From Myxococcota bacterium (GTDB lineage: Bacteria; Myxococcota_A; UBA9160; SMWR01), in NCBI GenBank assembly GCA_039030075.1, contig JBCCEW010000013.1:81328-145327 (forward strand): a stretch of 64,000 nt of DNA, read 5' to 3'. The notes beneath the pieces were generated by a model. That model was given only the letters and a program-made list of their open reading frames with translations, ran no database searches and had not been told where the DNA came from. Shown here in pieces: positions 18,531-26,868 of this stretch (its first letter is position 1; the number at the start of each line of letters is the position of its first letter). The position numbers and the translations under genes are program-made.

Positions 18531-18606
18531 CGCCGCGGACCTCGCCCCGACCTACCGCTCTGGATTCGACGTCAGCGCACGCGCCGCTGTCTCACGCGCC
18601 GCAACC

Positions 18607-18978
18607 TCACGCGCCAATATGGAAGGCGCAGAGCTTGTTGCCGTCGTGGTCCCGGAAGTAGCCGAAGTGCCCCATCCCGCCGCGGAGGCCCGGGGCGCCT
18701 TCGTCGCTGGCGCCGAGTTCGAGCGCGCGGGCGTGGACCGCGGCTACGGCTTCCGCGCTCCCGGCATTGAGAGCGACCATCACGCCGTTGCCCACCGTGG
18801 CCGTCTGTTCGTCGTAGGGCTTGCAGACCGCCAGCATGCCCTTCCCCATGTCGCTGGCCCAGACCACCATTCGCCCGTCGTTCATGATCTGCTTCATCGA
18901 CAACGTCTCGAGCAGTGCGTCGTAGAACGCGATGGCTCGGTCGAGGTCGTTGCTTCCCAGAGTGACGTATCCAACCAA
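18607..18978 (-). CDS. Single-module VOC family protein
   Basis: A 123-residue protein with one compact VOC module: YVTLGSNDLDRAIAFYDALL, then a strand with GKGMLAVCKPYD and the C-terminal GHFGYFRDHDGNKLCAFHIG, which resembles bleomycin-resistance/dihydroxybiphenyl-dioxygenase-type folds. It probably dimerises to complete a metal site; the substrate is unknown. The start is a rare TTG at 18978 supported by AAGGA about eight bases upstream; no ATG fits. It lies 24 bases downstream of the aldo/keto-reductase-like gene and may be cotranscribed. Confidence 0.82.
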   Translation of the reverse strand: MVGYVTLGSNDLDRAIAFYDALLETLSMKQIMNDGRMVVWASDMGKGMLAVCKPYDEQTATVGNGVMVALNAGSAEAVAAVHARALELGASDEGAPGLRGGMGHFGYFRDHDGNKLCAFHIGA

Positions 18979-19002
18979 GGGGAGTTCCTTTCGAAGAGCG
19001 CG

Positions 19003-20049
19003 CTAGGCGAAGAAACGGGTGGATTCGGCGGCCGCTCGGAAGTTCTCCTCGAAGTGACCGAACGAGTGCATATCGGCGTTCACCACGTCTAGCCCGTGGG
19101 CGAGCACATAGGCGTAGCTGCGCTGGAACGGAGACAACCCCGACTCGAGGAAGGCCTGCTCGTAGTGATCGTCGAAGGCGTCGGGCTTCCCCCAACCGAG
19201 GAACTTGCGCCCCGCCAGGTAGCGTCCGGCCTTCATGCCGACCAGCCCGATCCCGGCCGCCCGAGCCCGATCGAGCAGCGGCCCCAAACCGACGAGCGTC
19301 TTCGTGCCGGGCAGGATCCCGCGGTCCTCCCAGTCGTACCAACCGGCGGGCGTGATCGCGATCATCGCCAGGCTGTACGCGCCCGAAGCGATCGCCGCCT
19401 CGAGGACCTGCTCGGCGTTCTGATGGGTGCTGAGACCGAGGTGCCGGACCTTCCCGGCGGCCTTCGCGCGCTCGAACGCGGTCTGGATCTCGTCACTCTG
19501 GATGAAGCTCGGGTTGTTCGCGCCCATCACGTAGTAGGCGTCGACCGAGTCGACGCCGAGTTCGCGCAGGCTCTCGTCCATGTATCCCAGCCAGGCGTCT
19601 GCGGCCGCCTTCGCCTTCGCCGGGGTCACCGTCTCATCGGGCGCGATCTCGCGCGTCGGAATCGCCTTCGAGATCAAGAAGACGCGATCGCGCGCCTTCT
19701 TCAGGAACGGCGCCAGATTCTCCTCGGCGTCGCGGTAGTAGCCGCGGAAGCCCACGTCGAACACGTTGACCCCGGCATCCAGCGCCGCAGCGAGCAACTC
19801 GTCCTTCCGTCCGCGCGAGAGAGCCGCACCACAACCGAACACCAGGCGGCTCGCCTGGAAGCCGGTGCGCCCGAGGTTTCGGTAGGCCATCGGCGGGAGC
19901 GTGCCGACCCCGCCGGCGCTCTTCGCCGCGTACACGGCCGCGCCGGCATCGCGCGATCGGAGCAGGGTCTTCGCGCCCACTCCCAGCATGGCGAGCCCTT
20001 GAAGGAACCGACGACGGCTCGTGCCGTCTCCCGTGTTCGGAATCCGCAT
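19003..20049 (-). CDS. Tat-exported aldo/keto reductase-like protein
   Basis: A 348-residue protein from ATG 20049, with GGAGGT upstream. The twin-arginine motif SRRRFLQGLAML marks Tat export. The TIM barrel follows: MAYRNLGRTGFQASRLVFGCG, the Asp in VFDVGFRGYY with its Tyr four residues later, Lys in LISKAIPT, then DAYYVMGANNP, VRHLGLSTH and VGMKAGRYL. In ordinary aldo/keto reductases the DLYQLH-type strand supplies a catalytic His; here it is replaced by YYVMG, so the canonical tetrad is incomplete. A periplasmic NADPH reductase is therefore doubtful. Confidence 0.82.
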   Translation of the reverse strand: MRIPNTGDGTSRRRFLQGLAMLGVGAKTLLRSRDAGAAVYAAKSAGGVGTLPPMAYRNLGRTGFQASRLVFGCGAALSRGRKDELLAAALDAGVNVFDVGFRGYYRDAEENLAPFLKKARDRVFLISKAIPTREIAPDETVTPAKAKAAADAWLGYMDESLRELGVDSVDAYYVMGANNPSFIQSDEIQTAFERAKAAGKVRHLGLSTHQNAEQVLEAAIASGAYSLAMIAITPAGWYDWEDRGILPGTKTLVGLGPLLDRARAAGIGLVGMKAGRYLAGRKFLGWGKPDAFDDHYEQAFLESGLSPFQRSYAYVLAHGLDVVNADMHSFGHFEENFRAAAESTRFFA

Positions 20050-20188
20050 CGAGAACACCTCCAGCGACGCGCACTGCGTCTTGCACCCACGCACCCGACT
20101 TCGATGCGGCCGGCGCGTCGGAAGGTAGCTGGCGGGGCGGTCCGCTCCCAATCCACCCGTGCAACACGCCCCGTCCGGGACGACGCGG

Positions 20189-20830
20189 CTACCAGGGCAA
20201 GACGCTCTCGTGCTCGGTCACCCGCACGATGGCCGCCTGGGCTCCGCGCGCGGTCAGTTCCTGGTGCCAGGCGGCCAACCCGCCCGCGTCGACCTCGGTG
20301 GCGTGCACTTCCGTCACGAGGTCGTAGGCCGGGTCACTCCCGAGCGCGCGGTTCTGCAGGCACGCGCGCGGTCCGGCGGCGGTGTCGAGCAGCCCGGACA
20401 GGAACTTCGACTCGTACTCGGCCACGAAATCGGCGGCCGCCTCACCCCCCGCCCGCTTCACCAACGCCAGCACCCGGGTGCCATCGCTTCCCACCGACGC
20501 CTCCTCCACCCAGCGCTCCTCGACCGCAAAGAAGGTGTTCGCCGGCCGGTCCATGAACGACACCTCGTCTTGCAGGATCCTCTCGCCGACCGGGGTCTGT
20601 AGTCGCGCCTGCACGTCGAGCGCACCCTGCGGACCGTGGTACCAGAAGGACGTCACGACGTCGGCGGCGAACGCACCAGCGCACACCTCGGCCACGTGAT
20701 GCCGCAGGTAGCGCTTCGTGCCCTCCAACACCGTCTCGATGGCCAGGGGCGCGTGGACCTGCTCGTAGTGGTCCCGAAACGCCTCACGTTCGAGGCCAGG
20801 CTTGCGGACGATCAACGCGAGAGTCTTCAC
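20189..20830 (-). CDS. EthD-type dimeric alpha/beta-barrel protein (two modules)
   Basis: A 213-residue protein from GTG 20830, preceded by AAGGGGA. The N-terminal half shows the EthD pattern (ALIVRKPGLEREAFRDHYEQ, then HAPLA) and the second half begins again with RVLALVKRAGGEAAADFVAEY, suggesting two ferredoxin-like modules in one chain. EthD-fold proteins include decarboxylases, cyclases and heme-degrading monooxygenases; no activity is assigned. The 213-base upstream region, shared with the divergent amidohydrolase/diiron operon, contains a GCAAG-N4-CTTGC inverted repeat. Confidence 0.72.
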   Translation of the reverse strand: MKTLALIVRKPGLEREAFRDHYEQVHAPLAIETVLEGTKRYLRHHVAEVCAGAFAADVVTSFWYHGPQGALDVQARLQTPVGERILQDEVSFMDRPANTFFAVEERWVEEASVGSDGTRVLALVKRAGGEAAADFVAEYESKFLSGLLDTAAGPRACLQNRALGSDPAYDLVTEVHATEVDAGGLAAWHQELTARGAQAAIVRVTEHESVLPW

Positions 20831-20915
20831 AGCAGTCCCCTTTTCTTGCTCCAGCGAACCGCGCAGCCCGCCCGCCCGGGAGTCTCGCGGGCATTCTCGA
20901 CTCGCGCCGGCACAT

Positions 20916-20933
20916 ACGCAAGCTTCCTTGCGT
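20916..20933. promoter_or_regulatory. Inverted repeat ACGCAAG-cttc-CTTGCGT, candidate operator
   Basis: Perfect 7-bp arms (20916-20922 and 20927-20933) with a 4-base spacer, in the divergent intergenic region between the EthD gene (starts 20830) and the amidohydrolase gene (starts 21044). A half-site-like ACGCAA follows shortly downstream, after 20940. The same core GCAAG-N4-CTTGC recurs at 25826-25839, upstream of the response-regulator gene. A binding site for that regulator is inference. Confidence 0.5.
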
Positions 20934-21043
20934 GGTGGAGACAACGCAAAGACCGGGGTTTCCGTCGATGAATTCATGACGAGGGTCGCATCTCTCTCAA
21001 GTCGAGTTGCGTGCTGGCGATAACTCGGTTGGGAGGGCCGCAC

Positions 21044-22495
21044 GTGTTCCAGGGTTTCACCGTCATCGACGCCGACAGCCACAAATGCGAGAACCCCCCT
21101 GTCTTCTTCGACTTCATCGAAAGACCGTACCGGGCTCGCATCTCGATCCTTCGTGATCGCTACGGAGAGCAGCGCTTTCAGATCCGCGATGCCGACCCGG
21201 TCACTGGAAAGCCCGAGTTCGATCGCACCTTCCTGCAGATCGAGGGCTACGGGAAAGGCACCTATCGCCCCTACCACGCCGAGACCACGTTGGGCGGCCT
21301 GTTCAACCGCATTCGTCTCGAGCACATGGAGCGCGAAGGGATCGATCATCAGGTGATCTACGGCTCGGTTCCGCTCGCGTTCAACGCGTTGATCGACCGA
21401 GAACTCGCGGTGGCCCTGTGTCGCGCCTACAACGACTACATCGACGCCGACACCCGGGCGCACAGCGATCGCTTGCACCCGATCGCCGTGCTCCCGATCC
21501 AGGATCCGACCGCCGCCGTCGAGGAGATGCGCCGCTGCGTCGAAGAGCTCGGTATGGTCGGCGTGACCATGGCGCCCCACGTACCGGCGCCCCACCCCGA
21601 CGCGCCCGAGGCGTTCCCCAAGCTCCGCGTCCCGAAGGCGCTCTCGCACCCCGACTTCGCGCCGATCCTCGCCGAGGCCGAGCGCCTCGACGTCGCGATC
21701 GGGCTGCACGGCGCGCCCGGGATGCAGCTGGCCGGCGGCAGTTCGGACCAGCTCGACAGCTTCACGCTGGTGCATGTGTTCGCAAATCGTTCCATGCAGC
21801 AGATGGCGCTCGCGAAGCTGATCTTCGACGGAACTCTCGAAGCCTTCCCGAAGCTGCGCTTCGGATTCCTCGAAGCCGGCGTGGGTTGGCTCCCGGACCT
21901 GATGCACAGCCTCCACGAGCACTGGGAGAAGCGCATCTTGCACTTCGACCCTTCCGTCGAGCCTTCGATCAAGGATTTCGTCCGCGAGTTCGCACGCGAG
22001 CGTGACTGCGCGGGAGAACTCGGTCTCTGGCGGAAGGTGCGCCAGGTCCGCAACGTGCTGTCCCGGGAGCGCGACGATCGGGCGTCACGGGACGAGATCG
22101 AAGCGTTCCGCAACGAGCACCCGCGGCTCCCGCGCGACCCGACGGAGTACCTCGCGCGCGGCCAGATCTTTGCCTCCCTCGAGCCCGACGACCCGGCGCC
22201 GCTCTACCTGGAGCGCGCCCTCGGCCCAGCGGCTCGGCAGATCCCCTGCTTCGCCGTCGACTACGGACACTGGGACGCGACGCTCGAGAACTGTGTCGCC
22301 CTGGTGGCCGAGCGCCCCGGGATCGATGCCGACCTCGCGCGTCGACTGCTCTCCCAGAACGCCCTCGATCTCTACGGGCCGCGACTCGCAGCCCGGATCG
22401 GTGAACACCCCATCCCCCGACCGGAACGGAGAAGCCGCTATGTCCGAACGAACCCAGAAGACATTCAACCCCTTCCGCGTCCTCAGCAACTCTGA
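21044..22495 (+). CDS. Amidohydrolase_2 family metal-dependent hydrolase/decarboxylase
   Basis: A 483-residue cytoplasmic protein starting at a GTG preceded by GGGAGG. The order IDADSHKCENP, GLHGAPGM, FLEAGVGWLPDLMHS and AVDYGHWDAT follows the amidohydrolase_2 barrel. The first motif has the DxDSH form rather than HxH, common among decarboxylase-like members. An insertion of about 70 residues, charged and Arg-rich (RKVRQVRNVLSRERDD), sits between barrel strands near residues 320-390 and lengthens the protein beyond the usual 300-400 residues. The gene overlaps the downstream ferritin-like gene by 56 bases, implying translational coupling. Confidence 0.85.
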   Translation: MFQGFTVIDADSHKCENPPVFFDFIERPYRARISILRDRYGEQRFQIRDADPVTGKPEFDRTFLQIEGYGKGTYRPYHAETTLGGLFNRIRLEHMEREGIDHQVIYGSVPLAFNALIDRELAVALCRAYNDYIDADTRAHSDRLHPIAVLPIQDPTAAVEEMRRCVEELGMVGVTMAPHVPAPHPDAPEAFPKLRVPKALSHPDFAPILAEAERLDVAIGLHGAPGMQLAGGSSDQLDSFTLVHVFANRSMQQMALAKLIFDGTLEAFPKLRFGFLEAGVGWLPDLMHSLHEHWEKRILHFDPSVEPSIKDFVREFARERDCAGELGLWRKVRQVRNVLSRERDDRASRDEIEAFRNEHPRLPRDPTEYLARGQIFASLEPDDPAPLYLERALGPAARQIPCFAVDYGHWDATLENCVALVAERPGIDADLARRLLSQNALDLYGPRLAARIGEHPIPRPERRSRYVRTNPEDIQPLPRPQQL

Positions 22496-23306
22496 GCGGG
22501 AGCAGCACCTCGCCGATTACCAGGCGTTCCTCGAGGAGCGCGACGGGCCGATCGACGTCGATGCGTTCACACTGGCCCATCGCGAGTCGTACCTTCAAGA
22601 GCTCGAAGACAAGCCTGTGCGGTGGACAGGAGACGTCGACGACGCGGCCTTCTATCAGCACGTCCGCAAGACCGGGAGTCCACCGCTCGACGAGCGAACC
22701 TCTCTGCTGGTCTCAGCGGCTCTCGCCAACGTGGGCGAGTCCTACGGGGTCGAGGTGGAGCTCGACGCTTTCTCTAAGCGGCCCCATCGCGCGAGCGAGA
22801 ACCCGCTTTACATGCACCTCATGTTCGAGGAGCGCTACCACACGCGCATTCTCGACGAGATGTGCCGGGTGTGTGGTCTCGAACCGGAGCGGCGATCCCC
22901 GTCGTGGCACCAGCGAGTAATCATCAACTGGATGATGTACCTCCCGGATCGACTGCGCTGGATTCCGATCTTCGCGGGTGAAGTCCTCGGCAGCGTGGTG
23001 TTCCAGCTTCTGCTCGAGAGCGTCGAACACTTTTCTGAGGAGCCGGAGGTCGAAGAGCGCGTCCGCTCTCTGCTTACCGAGATCTGGATCGACGAGGTTG
23101 GACACGTCGCATACCTTCGGGCGAAGATGGGCCCGATGGGAGTGCAGATCGCACGCGCACTCCTGCCGATGATCGCCGCCTCGCTCTTCAAAGACGTGCC
23201 CGCCAACAACGCGATCGGACTGCACCGAGAGCGGGTCATGGAGCGCTTGCGAGACGGCGTGCCGGTTCCGCCGGGCTTCGGCTGGATGGCGCCCGACCCC
23301 GCCTAG
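22440..23306 (+). CDS. Ferritin-like diiron protein (putative oxygenase/oxidase)
   Basis: A 288-residue protein starting at ATG 22440 with GGAG eight bases upstream. Four helices carry the ligand pattern of a carboxylate-bridged diiron site: a Glu in LANVGESYG, ExxH in MFEERYH, Glu residues in GEVLGS and LLESVEHF, and ExxH in IDEVGH. This E/ExxH/E/ExxH order is typical of ferritin-like oxygenases and oxidases such as AurF-type enzymes, but I cannot place it in a named subfamily. It starts inside the 3' end of the amidohydrolase gene. The pair is followed by a histidine kinase on the same strand after 74 bases. Confidence 0.75.
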   Translation: MSERTQKTFNPFRVLSNSEREQHLADYQAFLEERDGPIDVDAFTLAHRESYLQELEDKPVRWTGDVDDAAFYQHVRKTGSPPLDERTSLLVSAALANVGESYGVEVELDAFSKRPHRASENPLYMHLMFEERYHTRILDEMCRVCGLEPERRSPSWHQRVIINWMMYLPDRLRWIPIFAGEVLGSVVFQLLLESVEHFSEEPEVEERVRSLLTEIWIDEVGHVAYLRAKMGPMGVQIARALLPMIAASLFKDVPANNAIGLHRERVMERLRDGVPVPPGFGWMAPDPA

Positions 23307-23380
23307 GGAGAGCAGAGCCGGATTCCGCGCCCTATTCCCGTCGGGAGCGACTACCATGTCGCGGTCTACGGGGAAGGGTC

Positions 23381-25138
23381 GTGGAAACGGCGAAACCAGA
23401 CTCCCAGCACCACTTCGGCCCGCGGCACGCGGCGCTCGATGCGAGGATCTACTTCCTCGCGGGCCTGTCCTACCCCTGCTGGCGCTTTCTGTCCCCCGGC
23501 GGCGCCGCCCCGCTCTGGCCCTGGCTCGCGATCAGCGGAGTATTCCTCGCGATCGCCTGGCTCGTGCGGACGGGACGACTCCGCGACATGGCGCAGCACG
23601 ACGCCACGATTCTCGTTTCTGGCCTGGTGACGCTGCACTTCATGCTGCTCGCCCACCAGAGCGAGATGCAGCCGTTCTATGCGGTCGGATCTTCGATGGC
23701 ACTGATGATGACCGTACTGTTCGTGCGACGTGAGCGTGTGCTGTTCTTGTACGCCTCCTGCGCCACCGCGGCCGCGCTCGCACTCTACGTCGCCGAGGCC
23801 GACCCGCGAAAGGTCGCGTACTGGGCGGGTCCACTCCCGGTGTTCGCCTTCGCATACGTACGGATTCGATCCCAGAGCGCGTTCGAACGCAGCCTCGAGC
23901 TTCTCGTGGAAGAACGCACAGCGGCCCTGACCTCTGCGAACCGCAGGCTCCGCGAGGAGAGCGAGACCCGCGGTCGCCTCGAGAAGGAGCTCCGCGTCCA
24001 GCACAAGGTCGAGGCCGTGGGACGACTGGCCGGAGGCGTCGCGCACGACTTTAACAACCTGCTCACGACGATCGGCATCTACGCAGACCTGATTCACGAC
24101 GGCCTTCCCGAGGAGAGCGAGCTCCGCGAGGAGATCCGCTACATCCAGCAAGCACAGCGCCAGGCCACGACGCTGACCCAGGAGCTGCTCACCCTCGGGC
24201 GCCGAAGCCACGCGCGCCTCGACGTGATCGACCTCAACCAGGTGATCCGCGAGAACGTCGCGCTGTTGCGACGCATCCTGCGTCCCCAACACGAGCTCGA
24301 GGTCGCGCTCGGGGACGCAGAGCTCCCGATCCTGGGAAACATCGACCAGCTGCAGCGCATCCTTCTGAACCTGGCCATGAACGCCGCCGACGCGATGCCC
24401 GGACCCGGCCGGCTGCGCATGGAGACGGCGATCGTCACTCGGGACCAGCTGGTGCAGCTGAACCTGGCCTCGCCCTTCGAAGAGTCCTCCGAGTTCGTGT
24501 GCTTCTCGGTCACCGACACCGGCGTCGGCATGACCCCGGAAGCCCGCGACCGCGCCTTCGACCCCTTCTATACGACCAAAGCCGATAGCGGTTCCGGCCT
24601 CGGGCTCTCGATCGTCCACGGCATCGTGAGTCAGGCGGGGGGATACGTCCGACTCGCCAGCGAGCCAGGGCACGGCGCCCGCTTCGACCTCTACTGGCCC
24701 AGTGCAGCCAAACCGAGCGATGCCCCGGTTGTGTCGGCTACCAGCCATCGGATGCCTCGAGGCTCCCGCATCTTGCTGGTCGACGACGAGGCGCCTCTGC
24801 GCGCCGCGGTTCAACGGGTGCTGACGTCCGCGGGTTGCTTCGTACAAGAAGCGGGAGATGGCGTGGAAGCGCTGGAGATCGCGCGTCGAGAGCCCTTCGA
24901 CCTCGTCATCACCGACGCGGTGATGCCGCGGATGAGCGGCGTCGATCTCGCAGATCACCTGCGAGCGGAGCTACCGAACACGCGAATCCTGGTGATGTCG
25001 GCCCATCTCAACGACGATGCGCTGAAACAGGTCGCGCCGGACCTGCCGTTCCTCGCCAAGCCCTTCGCGCCGAGGGAGTTTCTCGAGCGCGTCGAGGCAC
25101 TGCTGTCGGCGCCAGCGCCCGAAGCGCGAGACTTCTAG
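23381..25138 (+). CDS. Membrane hybrid sensor histidine kinase with C-terminal receiver
   Basis: A 585-residue protein from GTG 23381 (GGGAAGGG upstream). It has about five transmembrane segments (residues 22-155), a charged coiled coil (165-205), HisKA with the phosphoacceptor His222 in GGVAHDFNNLL, and an HATPase with N-box NLAMNAADA, G1 DTGVGM, F-box DPFYTT and G2 GSGLGLS. The receiver starts near 463 with LLVDDE (Asp468-Asp469) and phosphoacceptor Asp512 in ITDAVMPRMSG. There is no periplasmic sensor domain, so it probably senses within or near the membrane. Its stop overlaps the convergent response-regulator gene by four bases, and the two are the likely signalling pair. Confidence 0.92.
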   Translation: METAKPDSQHHFGPRHAALDARIYFLAGLSYPCWRFLSPGGAAPLWPWLAISGVFLAIAWLVRTGRLRDMAQHDATILVSGLVTLHFMLLAHQSEMQPFYAVGSSMALMMTVLFVRRERVLFLYASCATAAALALYVAEADPRKVAYWAGPLPVFAFAYVRIRSQSAFERSLELLVEERTAALTSANRRLREESETRGRLEKELRVQHKVEAVGRLAGGVAHDFNNLLTTIGIYADLIHDGLPEESELREEIRYIQQAQRQATTLTQELLTLGRRSHARLDVIDLNQVIRENVALLRRILRPQHELEVALGDAELPILGNIDQLQRILLNLAMNAADAMPGPGRLRMETAIVTRDQLVQLNLASPFEESSEFVCFSVTDTGVGMTPEARDRAFDPFYTTKADSGSGLGLSIVHGIVSQAGGYVRLASEPGHGARFDLYWPSAAKPSDAPVVSATSHRMPRGSRILLVDDEAPLRAAVQRVLTSAGCFVQEAGDGVEALEIARREPFDLVITDAVMPRMSGVDLADHLRAELPNTRILVMSAHLNDDALKQVAPDLPFLAKPFAPREFLERVEALLSAPAPEARDF

Positions 25139-25764
25139 GAGTTCTCGCGTCGCCGCGGACCGGGGTCGGAGCCGGGCTTCGGCGGCCAATCGCGCGCGAT
25201 CTGCTGCACCGCCTGGCGCGAGATATCCAGCAGACGAGCGGCACCGCTCTTGCTGCCCTGGGTCATCGCCAGCGCCTGGTCGATCATGTTGTTGCGCACG
25301 CGATTCTGAAATTCCTTCATCGGAACCTTGCCCACGGCTGCCCGCGCGTGGTGCGAGATCTCCGGGGCGCTCGTAGCAGCGCGCATGACGACCTGCTCGA
25401 GTTCTTCGAGCTTGAAGGGCTTCGACAGGAACTCCTGAACGCCAAGACCCGGCAGCGCGAACGCCTCGTCCATGCTCGCCGCACCGGAGATGCCGATCTT
25501 CAGCGGCTCGGGCGACATATCGAGCGTCGCCTTGAGCACGTCGATCGAGGATCCATCCGGAAGACAGATGTCGGCCACGATCAGGTCCGGGTGGTGATGC
25601 AAGAGCGCGAGCGCCTCGGCGGAGGTACCCGCTTCGAGCGCCTCGGCGCCCCACCGCTCGACGAGTTTCACCATCGCGCGACGCAGCGGCACGTTGTCTT
25701 CGAGGAGCAGGACCCGTTCGAACTTCAGGGGCTCCGCCGGCAACGTCGCTGTATTTCCCGCCAT
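25135..25764 (-). CDS. Response regulator with receiver and Fis-type DNA-binding domain
   Basis: A 209-residue protein. The receiver (residues 17-130) has Glu22-Asp23, phosphoacceptor Asp65 in IVADICLPDG, and Lys115 in LSKPF. The C-terminal part (about 150-192; EFQNRVRNNMIDQAL then GSKSGAARLLDISRQAV) is a Fis-type helix-turn-helix, as in the ActR/PrrA/RegA class of regulators that lack an AAA+ domain. The partner is probably the adjacent, convergent hybrid kinase. Upstream of its own start lies GCAAG-N4-CTTGC, also found before the EthD/amidohydrolase genes, suggesting autoregulation and a small regulon (inference). Confidence 0.88.
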   Translation of the reverse strand: MAGNTATLPAEPLKFERVLLLEDNVPLRRAMVKLVERWGAEALEAGTSAEALALLHHHPDLIVADICLPDGSSIDVLKATLDMSPEPLKIGISGAASMDEAFALPGLGVQEFLSKPFKLEELEQVVMRAATSAPEISHHARAAVGKVPMKEFQNRVRNNMIDQALAMTQGSKSGAARLLDISRQAVQQIARDWPPKPGSDPGPRRRENS

Positions 25765-25825
25765 GACGGCAATATAGCCCTAGGGGAACCGCTTGCGAAG
25801 CCAAGTTGCGGATCGGAACGAGACC

Positions 25826-25839
25826 GCAAGCTCACTTGC
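25826..25839. promoter_or_regulatory. Inverted repeat GCAAG-ctca-CTTGC, candidate operator
   Basis: The repeat lies about 62 bases upstream of the response-regulator start, with the same 5-bp arms and 4-base spacer as the core of the repeat at 20916-20933. A related CTTG-N6-CAAG occurs at 25792-25805, between it and the gene. The 109 bases between this gene and the DUF3108 gene hold nothing else recognisable. Confidence 0.5.
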
Positions 25840-25873
25840 ACCCCATTTTCGAGGGGGGCCCGCGCCCGATCGC

Positions 25874-26797
25874 CTACCGACAGGGCATGCCCGGTACGGA
25901 CGGACGGGGCGTCACGCGTGAGCCCGGCGAGTCACCGGCGGGAGACAGCTCGATCGTGATCGCTCCGACGAAGGTCTGGCTGCTGGCGTAGAGCAGCCGG
26001 CGCGGCCGCTCTTCCGTCACCCATGCCTGGGTCTCTCGATGACGCTGATCGTCCTCGTCGTCGTCGGTGAGCTCGCGGGTCGAGAGCTCCAGACGCCAGA
26101 CGGCGTGCGACGTGCCCGACCAGGATCGCTCCTCGCGTCCCGCTACGCGTGCGCGAAGGAGGTAGCGACTCTTCCCCGTAAAGGTGTCGAGCTCGTAGGT
26201 CGCGCCCTCGGTGTAGTCCAGGTTCATCAGCAGGAACGTCGCGGTCGGGATGTCGAACGCGTTGTCCGACTGGTACCTGTACTCCTTGACGCGCCCCTTG
26301 CGGTGCCGAGTGCCGTGCATCGAGCCGACGTCGGGTCCGCCGGACGCGTAGCGCACCTCGGTGCGATCGTGTCGACGGTTCTTGCACTCGTCGATCGTGA
26401 ATCGATCCGGGCCGAATGGCGCGGTCGCCACGCGCGCGTCTCCCCAGAAACGGTAGGGGTAGATCCAGTCGAGCACCGGATGGGTGGCCCCGAAGCCCTC
26501 CATCCGCACACTGCCGTCGCGCTCGAGCGCGTGCATTTCGATCGACGCGGTCGCCACCGGGAGGCCGGCCCAGCGGAGCACGTAGTGGAGGGGCGCGTCG
26601 GGGACGGTGGCCTCCACGGGGAGCGCGTATACCGGCGTGTCGACGGCCACGTCGAGGTTCTTCACGTAACGGGCGGTTGCGGGCAACGCGATGGCCACCG
26701 CGCACAGCGCCCACCCCGCCATCCTTCGGAGGCGGACGGCACTTCGTTCTGCAGCGTGGGATGCTTGGCTCACGACCGCGATGGACGTGAACGGCAT
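25874..26797 (-). CDS. DUF3108 exported protein
   Basis: A protein of up to 307 residues with a hydrophobic signal segment after RLRRMAGW, so the true start may be the internal Met near residue 26. The mature part has the DUF3108 pattern: LHYVLRWAGLPVATASI, HPVLDWIYPYR, RYQSDNAFDIPTATFLLMNLDY and YELDTFTGKSRYLL. The family is probably an outer-membrane-associated or periplasmic beta-rich lipid-handling protein; no activity is known. It lies 71 bases downstream of the exported YdhR-like gene on the same strand and could be the last gene of the TetR-facing operon. Confidence 0.75.
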   Translation of the reverse strand: MPFTSIAVVSQASHAAERSAVRLRRMAGWALCAVAIALPATARYVKNLDVAVDTPVYALPVEATVPDAPLHYVLRWAGLPVATASIEMHALERDGSVRMEGFGATHPVLDWIYPYRFWGDARVATAPFGPDRFTIDECKNRRHDRTEVRYASGGPDVGSMHGTRHRKGRVKEYRYQSDNAFDIPTATFLLMNLDYTEGATYELDTFTGKSRYLLRARVAGREERSWSGTSHAVWRLELSTRELTDDDEDDQRHRETQAWVTEERPRRLLYASSQTFVGAITIELSPAGDSPGSRVTPRPSVPGMPCR

Positions 26798-26868
26798 GCG
26801 GCGGATTCAAGCGCTTTCGCGCCCTGCGGGAACGCCCCTCGGGACGTTCGGCGCGGCCCCGGCCCTGC

